From: Haemaphysalis longicornis
Taxonomy: Eukaryota; Arthropoda; Arachnida; Ixodida; Ixodidae
Assembly (NCBI GenBank): GCA_013339765.2
Contig: JABSTR010001710.1
Span: 1 to 64,000, forward strand
Direction of reading: 5' to 3'
Length of the DNA: 64,000 nucleotides
Shown here: positions 23,240 through 35,289 of the stretch, in pieces
Layout: each line of letters starts with the position of its first letter
Position numbering within the stretch: the first letter of the stretch is position 1
Notes under the pieces: model-generated
The model's input: only the letters and a program-made list of their open reading frames with translations
What the model was told of the DNA's origin: nothing
Databases searched by the model: none
Program-made: the position numbers and the translations under genes

Positions 23240-24262
23240 TTCGTGGCTAACGTGTGGAAGCGTGCCACCACGACCCGTCTTCCGGACACCTCTGCAGAGC
23301 TCGCACAATAGGCAAAATCAAGATGAAGTACTACTGGCCCCGCCTTGCATCCGACGTTACCCGCTACGTCCGGAGCTGCTGTAACTGCCAGTGACGAAAA
23401 ACGCCACCGACGAGACCCGCCGGACTTCTGCAGCCTATTACCGTCCCATGTAGGCCCTTCCAACCGATTAGAATGGACCTTCTGGGCCCTTTTCCTACAT
23501 CCCGATCCGAGAACAATTGGATTGTTGAAGTGACAGACTACACGAGGCGCTACGCAGCGACCGATGCTCTTCCGAGGGGGACTGCACAAGAAGTCACAAA
23601 GTTCTTTATAGGCCAAATTGTACTACGACATGGAGGCCCGGAAGCCCTAATCACGGACCGCGGAAAGGCCTTTACTGCGGAGCTGATGCAAGGGATATTA
23701 CGCTACAGCAACACTAGATCACCAAAGAACATTGGCGTACCACCCCGAAACGAATGGACTAACCGAACGCCTGAACCAGACCATCGCGTATATGCTGTCA
23801 ATGTACGTCGACGTTGAACATAAGACCTGGGACGAAGTGCTACCATATATCAAGTTTGCGTACAAAACGGCTATCCAGGAAACTACGCAGATTACGCCTT
23901 TCGAGCTTGTCTACGGAAGACGGCCGACTACGATGCTAGACGCCATGCTTCCGCACGTAGAAGACGACGACCTCAACACCGACGTCCAAGGATACCTTCA
24001 GCGCGCGGAGGAGGCCCGCCAGCTGGCTCGAGTTCGTACAACGGACCACCAGCTGGTGGATGCCGGGAGCTACAACCTCCGACGCCGAGACGCCGAGTAC
24101 CACCCTGGGGATCGTGTGTGGGTTGGTTCTCGCATCCGTCGACACGGACTAAGTGAGAAGCTTCTGCGACTGTATTTCGGACCCTTCCAGATTCTACGAC
24201 GTGTCGGCCAACTTATGTACGAGGTGATCCCCGATGGTGATTCCGGAACATCACGATGACGC
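23240..24262 (+). pseudogene. int: Gypsy-A integrase, broken
   Basis: The N-terminal zinc-binding HHCC region is recognisable at about 23257-23395 (HHDPSSGH ... SCCNC). The catalytic D,D-35-E core is present but split over two frames: RMDLLGPF near 23470, LITDRGKAF near 23650, then, after a frameshift at about 23730, HPETNGLTERLNQTI near 23738-23780 with the catalytic Glu. The final frame (to 24259) is the best preserved part and ends in a GPF-type C-terminal domain (LYFGPFQILRRVGQLMYEV, about 24169-24225). No chromodomain and no envelope frame follow; only about 125 bp separate the stop from the 3' LTR. Confidence 0.85.
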
Positions 24263-24377
24263 ACGCGGCCAGAAGTCGTCCACGTGGTTCGCTTGAAACC
24301 TGCTATGCAAGATGACGGACTTTTTTTGTTGTTCGTTGTGACTGCCTTTTATTTTAGCATCGGGTCGATGCACTATT

Positions 24378-24388
24378 AGAGGGGGTAA
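24378..24388 (+). promoter_or_regulatory. Gypsy-A polypurine tract
   Basis: AGAGGGGGTAA lies directly before the 3' LTR start TGTATGG. Polypurine tracts in this position prime plus-strand DNA synthesis in LTR elements. Confidence 0.65.
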
Positions 24389-24798
24389 TGTATGGATTAG
24401 TTTATTTATTGTTTGTTTTTGCTGCCGGGCCACGCCCGGCTGCGTTATCTGCCTTCCAAACGAAGCGCGTCTTACATTCTTTACTTTTATGCCGCACTGG
24501 CTATCACATTCAGATAAGAAGACTGTTTTGCCGTAACTGCACTGGCCCAGAATAATCTTCTGTGATCTAAAATGTTCAGAATGTCAATCGACGGTTCCTG
24601 AAAAACTTGCGCCGAAAGATAATGCCTGCAGAGCAGACGCGGCGGCATCCGATTCGACGATACTCGCCTGTGCAAGTCACTTTGTTGACCGCTGCTTCGC
24701 CGCCTGTGTATTCTTTTGAGTTGTTATGGGAGCACAAGTTCGCTCCAATAAACTTGTTTCTCCTTCAAGACAACTGCGTCGTCCTTGCTTTCGTGACA
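24389..24798 (+). repeat. Gypsy-A 3' LTR (uninterrupted)
   Basis: This 410-bp LTR begins TGTATGG and ends GTGACA, with the usual TG...CA ends. It carries CCAATAAAC as a polyadenylation signal near 24745. It is the uninterrupted reference for the 5' LTR and shows the foldback element was inserted at a TA corresponding to about 24597-24598. No matching short duplication was found outside the two LTRs. Confidence 0.9.
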
Positions 24799-25510
24799 AT
24801 ATTACGGGTTAATACACTGCTCCTAGCGCAGGTTCTATCCAACGTTGTACATTTTACGTGGAATATTTTGTTACTTAGGTTTCTGCCCTTCTAAAAGATC
24901 ACCGTACAAACAGCAGCGAAGGGGTAACCATCTGTCGGTGCCAGTGCGAGGTTATCGACTGTAATGTCATCCCTCGGGATTTGGTTTATCGAATGTAGTA
25001 TGCAAACGTGGTCACCAGTATTTCTTTTTTGCTATTTTCATGTAAAACGTTCTTTTTATAGTTATATTACCATCGGTAATACATGAGATTCTCGCACAAT
25101 GGGCACATTTGCGAGGATTGATTTGACCATGCTTTTAGCAAAAGCCTCTTACTCCTATTCTCAAGAATAAGACTTAATATTACCTACTTAAAAGTTTACA
25201 ATGATGGTTGTTAGGATGACCAAAAGTAAGCACCAGTGCTGTAATTCTTAATACCGTTTTTTAAATCCCTGAAAACGTAACTTGTTCGAACGGTGTGCTC
25301 AGCGTAAATTCGCAGTAGCAACGGCTGAATTGACTTTCCTGCACAAGTAGAAGATGGGTATAGAGTGCACTTAATTGACATAGTGCACGAACGTCCAAAT
25401 AACCTATTTTTTTTTGTACAGTACATGTTGGGCATTGCGCGAGAGCCCTTAAAGATTTAATTACGATTTTCTTACTTCGACATTATGATTACTTTCTGTG
25501 TTATAAGTAA
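24799..25510. other. Unassigned AT-rich sequence
   Basis: I see no coding domain, repeat or RNA gene in this 0.7-kb stretch. Confidence 0.4.
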
Positions 25511-25514
25511 TTGT

Positions 25515-25674
<160 letters not shown>

Positions 25675-25679
25675 GTTTT

Positions 25680-27950
25680 AAATGTTGCGTGTCACGCTAC
25701 CCTTCCTAAGTGCGTAAAAAACAGAGCACTGCTAAATTGACTCAGCAGCCTGTGACAAATGTTTCACAGAGAACACCAATTTGAATCGCAAACTCGGGAT
25801 GAAAAGTTTTTGAAATATTGCTGTTATGTAAACATGCAGAACGGTTTTGAGGAAACTGTAGTCGGTGTGTTGGCAGCAAGCCTAGGAAGGGTAAAAATCT
25901 GATCTTTTGGAGTTGCACGTTTAGTTTTAACGGTATTAGTGTGTTTTAGACAGTTATGGCTGTCTGGAAGCTTTGGAGCTGTGTGTTCTTCGCCTTCTTC
26001 TCTACACAGGATGACCGCTTGTACAGCCTCTACCTGAGGGCGATTTGGACAAGCGCTCTTCTTGTAATGTACGTCAAGGGTCCCGTTTAAGGCACCATTT
26101 TGGATATACTGGTACAAGTAGAAGGTGTTATGATATGTGAGCTGGGGTGCACCTTAATAGCTTTTTATTCCTGCACTTGTGGTTGTAGGCAAATAATCAG
26201 ATGCCTTTTATTTACCGCAAAAACCGTTCTTTCACGGGTGAGCGAACGGCTCGTGATACAGTTTTGTATATCTTGCAGCAAAAACGTTTTATATTTTAGT
26301 TCCAGGTCACCTGAAACAACAATATAGCGAAGGGTTCTCTGTGACAAAGCTATGAGCCTGCGCAGGACGTTTTGTGTTTATCTACACTGTCAAGATTTTT
26401 GGTTGGGGTTATCTTTGAGTTGCCCCTGCTAGTTTGAACGCCTCGTGTCATACGTTTTCATGGGCTACCATGTCGACTGCAGCTGCTTTGTACTTTATCT
26501 GATTGCGCAGATTCTAGCGGTAAATGGAACTATTTTTAGTTCAGGTAACATGACTGCGACCATTTAAAACGCCGATATAGTCTACCAAAAAGAGTGTACC
26601 TCGACATACCCTAAGGGAACGTTAAGTGAATATTACGGTGTAGATAAAATTTGAGGAGACAAAGGAAGGCCATGGAGAAGAAAATATTTCCTGTTCCAAC
26701 GTTTCCACAAGAATTGTCCTTGTCAGGGACTACAAAGCTGTACTTGTAGACACTTAGACATGTGATTAACCTTAAAAATGGGACAGTTCGAAAGAATAAT
26801 ACAACGTCATGAAGCTTCCGTGGGTTGATCGGAGAAAGACAGCCGAGCGAAACCAATATTACTACAATGGAATCGGAGACAAGCAAAAGGGAAGAAATGA
26901 AATTGGGAATATGTACATTCAGTGACGGTGTCTTCTATCCATGCGGACCTTGGAGAGCACTCAAGAACACAAACTACAAGGAAGAATAGCGCCATCGTAT
27001 GAAGCACCAATAGAAACGAAACAAAGATATTCGAAATATGCAGCCCGAGATATAGCGCTTCGAGTATCTAAACTTCCCAAAATGTTATACCTAAAGCGGA
27101 GTATTTGGCAGAAATTTAAATTACCGGAACAAGGAAGCGCACCTGATGTTCCAGTTATAGAGAAAGCAGTAGTGCTCCAGTGCACAAAGCGTAAAACCGA
27201 ATTCATCAGCCTTTTTGCTTTGGGCTTCTTTGTCTAGTCTTAAGTTACTTAGTGTCCATCTGTGCACTCTATCTTTGTTTTTGGCTGCACTGCCATATAA
27301 CAGCTTGTGTTCACCAGTAGGGGATCTTGCCATCTCTTTGTAAAAATGGGGCCCGAAAATGTTTACCTACGGCGTAAAACATTGCTGTAGTTGTCTTTGA
27401 AGATTTCGTTTCAAAGACAATTGGCGGTCCCACAATATGGAGAAATAAAAATAACGGTGTTGTAAGCTGCTCTAAAGCGCCATTGCGATAATATCTCAGG
27501 CCTCGTTGAAGAATTCCCCTTGACCGGAGTACACTAACAGCTGATGAAACATCAGTTTCTTCATGCGACAGCAACTTTTAAACTGCAGCGATTTTGTATT
27601 ACGCTACCGATTCCGGAAAGTGTAACGTTGTCTGAACTTCATCTATTGATGCCAGGTTTTACCACTTACATATATTGCAGCATTGCATGCAGCGGCCGCA
27701 GCTGTCGAATGCATTGCGGATCGACTTGTTTTGTAGATCAGCACAGTTCGTGGAATAATTGTAATAGAGGTAACAAAGATAGCTTGCTCGGTGGCAGTAC
27801 CATTGCTCAGGTTGGCATATCTCCAGTATTTGCATAAGGTTTCGACCTGAAAAAGCCAATCCAAAGAGGTTTTTGACCAGCCACACCTGCAACGAATACA
27901 TTATTGGTGCTTCGAAGGTCTTTTATTATTCATCAAATTAAACATACACA
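25680..27950. other. Unassigned sequence with a small hairpin
   Basis: No gene family was recognised on either strand. The only notable structure is a perfect 11-bp stem, TTGTCTTTGAA and TTCAAAGACAA, around 27391-27422. Open frames stay below 100 codons and show no domain. Confidence 0.4.
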
Positions 27951-27955
27951 AATGC

Positions 27956-28205
27956 CTGCACACACATACACACACACGCACGGACGCACGCACGCACTTT
28001 CTTGGAAGTTAGCGCTCTTCTACGTCCCATCTCTTGTCTCGTCGTGTGTCTGCCTCGCACTTACCTACAAGAATGCATTTTCAACTAGCCCAACTTTACA
28101 CTCTCAACAGACACATATACACACGCACGCACACACACACACACGCGCGCGCGCGCACGCACACACACATGGACATACACACACACACACACAAACGTGC
28201 GCGTG
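27956..28205. repeat. Two (CA)n/(CG)n-mixed microsatellites
   Basis: CACACA and CGCACG runs occupy about 27956-27998 and 28104-28205, separated by about 100 bp of ordinary sequence. Interruptions CGCGCG and GGACAT show the second is a compound repeat. Confidence 0.95.
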
Positions 28206-28209
28206 TGCG

Positions 28210-29440
28210 CTCGTTTTGTAAACATAGGTTGCCAATAGCCTCACTATACATTTTGCGAAAATAGCAAGCGTCCTAAAGATTTTGAAATGTTCAGCGTGTT
28301 CTCAATAGAGAATCAAGCAAACTTTAGGAAGTTGCTCGTGAACTCGCGCAATATGTTTTATTGTTTCCTAATCAAACCATGCCATGCCTAAACCCATGAT
28401 GCCCTCCTTGTAAAGCAATGCTCAAGACGCGTATAGCAGCCCAAATTCCCCTATGTTTAATATTTTTGAGGAAAATAACGAAAGGCTTTTTCATGAGCCT
28501 AATTTATTTCATTCACTGTATCCGGACTCCAAAGCATTAGGCAGACACATATATCATCTTCCACTTTGCGTTTGGCAGACTGCTTGGACAACGACACCGT
28601 GGCCCGTTAGACGTCCACATCAGAAACCTTCGTCATTTGCAGATCTCCCAAAAACCAACAGCTTAAAAAGACACCTGTCACATTTAGGGAGGCAACAGGC
28701 GCGTAGGAGCACAATTATGTAGTGCGCTCTATCATGATTGACTTAGGGCACCGCTACCTCTCACAGTGCTGTCAACAGGGTGAAACTCGGAGGATAGGCG
28801 CTTAGATTTGAGTCTCCATATGGATCGTTTGATGTCTAGGAGTACGCAGTTTCGACGTGCCATGTGCCGTCTTTTCCTCAGCAGCGCAATGTCGCTCTCT
28901 CCCAGGCCACAAATAACGCTGCGACCCGCCCATAAACGCTCGTGGCTGCATTTTGGAGCCAGAACCCAGAATCTTCCTTTTGGCTGAGACCTTTATGCCA
29001 CATCTGCAGCAAAGTAAAAGTTTTTGACACAAAGACGAACTGCAAAGCAAATATCCGCAAACACCGCACAACGCTCGGAAACCTTTGCACTTCCGCGGAA
29101 GCCTGAAAAACGCCGGTCAAGGGCCCGTGTTCGCACTAGCGGCGAGCAGCCCTGTTTGCAGGTTCATAACGCCGCGGGGAGTTTCTCCGCGGCCTGTTCT
29201 CGCCCAGCCCTGTACGCACTGTAGTGTGCCCGATTCACCAGTCTCAGTTGCTTGCGACCATTCTGCAGCCCACTTAACGGCGCCCGATTTCAGGGGCCTC
29301 CGGAAAAGAGGGGGTCCACTCTGGTAATACAAAGGCCGTGAAAGACGATATCCACTCGTTTTCGTGCTCTCTCTGGCCATCTTCGTCTTTGGCTACACAA
29401 GCAGGGCGCGCACTCACGCATGTGCTTAAAAAACAAAATA
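28210..29440. other. Unassigned sequence, GC-richer from 28850
   Basis: No recognisable domain. From about 28850 to 29400 the sequence is clearly GC-richer than its flanks and carries several overlapping minus-strand frames (for example 28802-29071 and 29117-29380). It may be the body of the possible hAT-like element whose end lies at 29533. Confidence 0.35.
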
Positions 29441-29457
29441 AATGAACCATAACACTC

Positions 29458-29533
29458 ATGAGAGGGCCGCGGGCCGCAATAGAATTTACCGCGGGTCGCA
29501 TGCTGCCCGCGGGCTGCGTGTTTGAGACCCGTG
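29458..29533 (-). mobile_element. Possible hAT-type transposon terminus
   Basis: Read on the minus strand from 29533, the sequence begins CACGGGTCTCAAACACGCAG and continues with repeated CCCGCGG and GCATGCG blocks. Many animal hAT elements start with a CAGGGGTCTCAAAC-like end followed by GC-rich CCGCGG strings (remembered pattern). The first bases here deviate, and I could not find a matching opposite end or an 8-bp duplication. No transposase frame was recognised. Confidence 0.35.
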
Positions 29534-29539
29534 ATTTAA

Positions 29540-31650
29540 GTGATTCGCCAGGAAGTATGCTCAGTAGTAAATTACAAACAAACGTGCTCTGATTCGTGCA
29601 CTCTTTGGAGCTTGTGCTGCTTTGCAGGTAACCATCTTCACAGAGGGGAAGGGCAATAGGCCTTTTTTTTCTATTGTCCTCTTGGGCCAGTCTTCCCCTC
29701 TCTTTTTTCTGACCAATGGAATTAAGGTTTTGAAAATGCAATTTTAACTTCACAGCTTTGCTTGGCCTTCGTGTCGTCTATTGGTGCAGCGCTTGTCGTA
29801 TTCGTGATTATTTTTATGGTGCTTTGAACCGCAAGAGAGTGTAAGATCTGTTCTCGTTATTTTTATTTCCCCAGCCTTGCTGAGATATTTTAGAAGGCTA
29901 CTTTTTTCACTTGCAGTTCTAAATGTCAGAGCAATGACATTATAAGAAAGAAACTGAAGAACTGGGTGTTATGTGCTTACATATTGTCTGAAATAGCCCT
30001 GACGCTTTTTTTCTATCACAAGCGGGACGTGTATGACTTGGTACAGCAGTTGAAGTAATTTGAAGTCTGTCTGCCTATATTTTCTAATTTTGTTATCAAT
30101 TGATTTTATTTCTCGCAAAAAAGTTCAATCGAGTTCAATGCAAGGCGAGATCAGTCCAGCCGTTATTTGACAGATTGTATAGCTACTTCTGGTACCTTGG
30201 CATTTTAAAACCATCAGCGGTCATTGCGAACTTTTTATACTGTCTATGCGGTGCCAATGGGCTTCGGCGAATGGCCACGCTGTAACCCCAATATGTGAAA
30301 ATCCGTGTGACAAAACATCGTACCAGATCTAGATTATTCCGTTATACTCCAACTTAAACTCAAAAGAATGAACGTTCTCTTTATTTATTATAGCCAAAAT
30401 GGATGTCCTGTTTGAGTGGTACCCTATAGTGCTTTGTCGTGATTAAATTCTATTTCATTACCTGTGGTTGTTTTGTATAAATGCGGAAGGTACCCTAAAA
30501 GACGCACTTACAAATAAACGCCACAGTTAGGTAAAGAAGCCAAGCAGCAACGAAACGAACCCGTCTTTATCCGTCATGAGCTTTAACGTACTGGGAATAT
30601 GTCGGAGCTGCCATACCTGACATTCCATATGCGTGATCCACCTTGCTTCCTTGTAGTCGCCAAATGAAGGCTAAAACAGATATTGGAAAATCATTTTGCA
30701 ATATGGCTAAAATTATGTTCTGTTCAGCTGATTTCTCAATTTGTGGCAAGCAGAGAATGGTTAGTGCCACATGAGGGTAAATGCCGTACGCACTCTTAGG
30801 CCGCACATGCGCTAAATTTTATACAGTTGGCTGCAATGGTTCTTATTGAGCGAAATTCACAAATGAGTTGCAATCATAAGGCCAAAATAACTGTCGAGGA
30901 GATGATTCTTCGCCTGCTGCTTCGAGAGCCGTAAGTTATTTCGCATTATACTAAACCTTAAACGCACTAAACACATGGTACCATTACTTAAATCTCCATT
31001 CGCGTATGTAACGAAGTGTACTTGACTATAACACATTTTCCGGACTTTATGCCTTATCCTGCTTGGCCACGAGTGGTGCTAAAATAAATATTATGTCAGT
31101 TTTAAAAAGTAAAAACGTCTCTTTTGGCTTTTTAAGAGAGTTTGGTTTCGATGTTTTTAAAGATTTATTTGAACTCGTTGGTATAGTCAGGTGTAACAAT
31201 GTGATGAAAATACGTCAGAGGAAAATCAATAACAATGTGACGAAAATACGGCACACGAACCAAGTGTTTGAAGATTCGTGATTTCTGAAATTTCCGGTTT
31301 GGGATTCATTTCGGGAAAGTCCTGGGAATATTTCTTGCATTCCTGTGTGCCTTGATTTAAAAGTATTAAATAAGCCAAGTCTGAAGAATAAAGGGAGGTT
31401 CTTACGGTGTGTGACAAATGAAGGCACTAGAGTGAGTTGAGACTTCCACAGGAAACTGCATTATAGTACAAAGTTGTTGCAAAACAGAACATACAAGTAC
31501 TTACACCTTTGAATTTGAGAACTCTGAGAACCTGCAATAAAAAACTTAAGAGAACTTTTTTGCACCCAAACGGGGCTAGGTGAGAGAAAAGGACAGGATG
31601 CATGACTTCCTGGATAAGCCGAAACACACTCTACCAAAAAAGAATGGCTT
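29540..31650. other. Unassigned AT-rich sequence
   Basis: Nothing recognisable on either strand over about 2.1 kb. Open frames are short. Confidence 0.4.
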
Positions 31651-31674
31651 AAAGATTACTGAGGGGGAATGAAT

Positions 31675-32172
31675 TCAAAGTTTAAGTGTTCTAATGAGAG
31701 GTGACACTCCAAACAGCGTGGTCTTCTGGTGACGCAGTCCAGGAAGAGAGGCTGGTAGTTCGGCATCGCGAAGTGCTCCGTGCAGGCAGATACGATACTT
31801 AGAAGCCGTATCATTGTAGCGATAACTCTTGTATCCCAAGGAGGTATTTGCAGGTCCACCCGAAAACACCGAAGCGTGTCCAGGAGCCCGAACAATAAGG
31901 CTTGCCTCGCTCCGAAATAGCAGTCGTTCCGGAGATAAAGCCTGTTGTTTCAACCCAGGGCTGGAGCCGCAAGCGACCGAAAGTCCAGGTGCCCTCTTAG
32001 GACGCGGGTCTAGTGAGGTACTAGGCATCGCCCTGAGACGGTTGGCTTTCAAGGTCTGCCAGCTAGATCCACCCTGCTTCCTTAACTTCCCTAGCTTGAG
32101 CCCCCTTTCTCCCCTTCTTCCCAAGTCTAATAACGTTTGAGCTTCGAGTTCGCGGTCGTCTGTTTCGGCCAT
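31675..32172 (-). CDS. Unassigned 165-codon open frame
   Basis: This is among the longest open frames outside known elements. It begins MAETDDRELEAQTLLDL, with an acidic start and then Arg/Lys/Gly-rich sequence (about residues 18-40), and has no recognisable domain, signal peptide or membrane segment. A second frame on the same strand (31656-31895) overlaps its 3' half and looks equally plausible. The region is GC-richer than its surroundings. It could be a host exon, an unrecognised element protein or chance. No splice sites decide the matter. I would not treat it as a gene without homology or transcripts. Confidence 0.2.
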   Translation of the reverse strand: MAETDDRELEAQTLLDLGRRGERGLKLGKLRKQGGSSWQTLKANRLRAMPSTSLDPRPKRAPGLSVACGSSPGLKQQALSPERLLFRSEASLIVRAPGHASVFSGGPANTSLGYKSYRYNDTASKYRICLHGALRDAELPASLPGLRHQKTTLFGVSPLIRTLKL

Positions 32173-32555
32173 CGCGTGCAGGTGCGTGTGGCCGCGTCAT
32201 TTAAGAGAGATTTGCGGAATATATCGGCACACCTGTTTCGAAATTGTTCTGCCACCACTTTATCTCGGAGCTGAGAACGCTGGCTCCGTTGTGGCCGTAT
32301 ATTGGCAGGTGTAAAAGTAGCGGAGTAGGTGGCCAGCAAACAGACGAAATGTCCGTGTTGTGCGCCTTGACGTGCATAAACTTGTATCGGTTACACTCGT
32401 GGCTATACCTACGGAACTGTAATGATGATGATGTTTGGAATAATTCGGCGCAAGACCATGTAAGGGAAAAGTGCGCTAAGCCAAAGTCATTTCTTCAGAG
32501 TGACATGAAAGTAAAAGTAAAACATTCGAATAAAAATAAAGTAAAGCACAACGTA

Positions 32556-32657
32556 TTTTTTTATTTATTTATTTTTTATTTGTTAATTTGTTTTGTTTAT
32601 TTATAAATTTATTTATCTTTTTATTTATTTATTTATTTATTTAATGAATGAATGAAT
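32556..32657 (-). repeat. (TAAA)n-rich 3' tail of the I-like LINE
   Basis: Read on the minus strand the stretch is CATTCATTCATT followed by TAAATAAATAAA repeats with interruptions. It directly follows the C-terminal end of the LINE coding region, and simple-repeat 3' tails are usual for I-superfamily LINEs. The ATTT/ATTC composition stands out from the flanks. Confidence 0.7.
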
Positions 32658-33480
32658 ATGACTGGTATAAAGGGCCAGGGTGTCAAGATGCACGATAAGG
32701 AATGAGATGTAAAAATTTTTCGTGAGTAAGAAACTCAAAAACGCGTTTGATTGAAAAAAGTATGAGTGCTGTTTTGGATTATGTCGTGTGTACAGCTCTT
32801 CGAAGTGATTTCGTTGTGTTGTGTCAAGTGCTTCGCATTGCATCAATATGTGGATTACGGATAGGCGCACTCCATACCCGCTGCACATAGGTTTTGGGGA
32901 TCCAGTAAACAGGTCATAGTGTGTTACATTTGAGTGGCCTATCTGTAACCTTGGCAAGGCAGCTTCTGTTTGTCTGTTGTGGGAATCGGTTTTGTGTCTT
33001 CTCAAGTGTGGTTTTAATAATTGCAGTTGGTTGTCTGTCCGTTCACTCCAATGTTTTTCCAAGTTTTACGTTGTTGTTTTATGTGTGGTTTGAAGTCGGT
33101 GTAGGGTACTGCTGTTATGTGCACCGTGTGTTTGAGTGCAGCAGCGGCCATTTCATCTGCCCTCTCATTTCCAGTAGTCCCTGAGTAGCCTGGCGCCCAA
33201 CAAACAGTCACCTCAAGGTTTCCGCAATGTGCCGCCGTAATTGTCCTAAGAACAAGAGCGATAACGTAACTTTTGTACTTCTTGCGGGACGATAACGCCC
33301 GTACAACACTCAGTGAATTGGTTTAAATGACAAATTTTGGTATAGTGCGTTTGAAAACGTGATTCCCAGCAAGAAAGATTCGATAAGCCTCTGATGTGAA
33401 GATGCTGCAAGTTAGATTCATCATCTCAGAAAATTTAAAATTGGGTGGCAGTTTTCGTGGCATCGCTGTAAAATACTGTA
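32637..33480 (-). pseudogene. I-like LINE ORF2: RNase H and C-terminal zinc-like region
   Basis: On the minus strand the RNase H domain opens with VFYSDATK, carrying the first catalytic Asp (about 33465-33490), and later shows WAPGYSGTTGNERADE (about 33140-33195) with the C-terminal Asp and the GNERAD signature. The downstream part, LPRLQIGHSNVTH ... MCSGYGVRLSVIHILMQC (about 32800-32960), corresponds to the C-terminal cysteine/histidine region common in I and related clades. RNase H after RT separates this element from RTE and CR1. Several frameshifts are present. Confidence 0.8.
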
Positions 33481-33789
33481 CACTGGTACGTCTTCTGGAG
33501 GGAGAGAAAGTGCTTTAGAATCGCAATTCTCGGTACCCTATTTTTATCAAGTTGCATGAAAGACAAGTCACACGACACAGTGCGAAGGTGACATGGGGCT
33601 GTAGAGATAAATGCAAGATGATTTGAAGGGGCTAAAACAGGAGACATTAAGTAAAGCCGCCTTCACTGTATTATTTGTGAGAAGGGAACATAGACGGATA
33701 GGTGATTTAAAACGAGCTGTGATGTGGATGTATCTTTAAAAATAGGTTTTAAAGATGGGTATGGATTTATGATATTTTACAAGCATATA

Positions 33790-35250
33790 AAAGGTCAACA
33801 TAAGTTCACTTGTACTCCAGGAACCATTCGGCACATTCCACATACAGGCTTTGGACAGGGCTAGTACGGAAAGCACCACACGATAGGCAAAGCATCAACT
33901 GCAGCACTGGGTCGAGCATTTTTAGCACTCTTTTTGTGGCCGACCCTAAAACAATACTTCTGTAATCCAAAGGAGACCCTAAGAAAGCGGTATAAAGGGG
34001 CAGCAGGAGTTGTTTGTTTGCCCCATATAACTGGTGAGATAGGACTTTAAAATATTCATTGTTTCCAGACATTTTTGTTGGAGTTCTTTGATGTGAGAGA
34101 TGAATCTGAGTTTTTCGTCCATCAGCACACCCAAAAACCTGTGTTCCTTTTTGACAGGAACTGGGACACCATTGCGATTTATTTAAGCACCGGGCCTTAC
34201 TCCACGTCTCCTTGAGAATGCGACACAGGTACTTTTCGCGGCGTCTTGTTTGAAACCATTTTCGTCTGCCCAGCGAGAAAGTTTATTTACCACAAGATAG
34301 ACTTGACGTTCAAATATGGATGTGTTACAAGATATAAAAGATATTTCTACATTATCCACATACACTAAACAGGAGATGGATGGAGGCAATGCTTTCCAAG
34401 GCGAATTCAACTGGACGATAATCCGTGTGCAACTCAAAACTCCGCCAAGAGGCACGCCAATTTCTTAATTGTGAACTCTTAACAGTGCCCAACCGATTCG
34501 GACAAGAAATGTTCGATAGGAAAAGTAACTATCGAAAGTGTTCAACATTTTACCGGTTACACTATAGGATTTGAAATCTGCGAGAATGCCGTAACGGCAT
34601 CCCGTATCATAGGCTTTTTCGATGTCAAAGAATACGGTCATGCAGCACTCTTTGTGTGTAAAGGCATCTTTATGTATGATTTTAATGCAACAAGCTCCTC
34701 ATTTTTGGATGGCCCTGCCGGAATCCTGGCAGGCAGTTCTCCAGAAGACCATTGTACTCAAAAACATACATGAGCCTCGGGCTAGTCACCTTATCGAAAA
34801 GATTGCACAGGCAACTTGTCAGGGCTATGGGTCCATAGCTTGCGGGAGATGAAGGGTCCTTCCCTTTATTCAGAAAAGCCGTAGTTATCGCCTCCCTTCA
34901 AGATGCTGGAGAGTGCCCCGAAAGCCATATTTGGTTGTATAGGTGTAGGAGTCTCAAGAACGTCTATGTGTAGGTAATAAATCGTAGTGTATGTAATGCT
35001 GTCTGCACCTGGAACTGAAAGGTGACAAGTGGAAAGACTAATCATCAGCTCATGAAGTGTAAATTCAGAGTTGTAAGCAGATTTTGACTGGTTCTTGTCA
35101 CGTACGGGCTTTTTTTACTGCAGATATTTTGTTTTGCATGAAAGTGTTTATTTAGTGGGCAGATCTAGAAACATGTTGGAAATGTGCGAGTGGGTTAGCC
35201 TGGTCTTCCAGTATGTCCCCTGTCGTGCTAACTAGGGACAGGCTGCGGGT
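33790..35250 (-). pseudogene. I-like LINE ORF2: reverse transcriptase, broken
   Basis: Minus-strand blocks appear in order: TCHLSVPGADSITY (about 34990-35040), SYGPIALTSCLCNLFDKV (about 34780-34840), an LPGFRQGHPK-like block (about 34690-34730), the KAYDTGCRYGI segment (about 34575-34620), GGVLSCTRI and LVYVDNVEIS (about 34340-34375), then SRWADENGFKQDAAKS (about 34235-34280). The catalytic YVDD reads YVDN, so the second Asp is lost. The thumb-like part with GAFRTSPVQSLYVE (about 33830-33880) follows. Multiple stops and frame changes mark a dead copy. Confidence 0.85.
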
Positions 35251-35289
35251 GTAGTCCTTTTAGTTGGCATATTGCTGTCCATACATTGT

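Noticed and set aside
14194..24803. Target-site duplication of Gypsy-A
   Set aside because: The bases before 14199 (AACCA) and after 24798 (ATATT) do not match; the duplication has decayed or the LTR ends have shifted.
27391..27422. microRNA-like hairpin
   Set aside because: The stem is only 11 bp with an 8-10 base loop, too short for a miRNA precursor.
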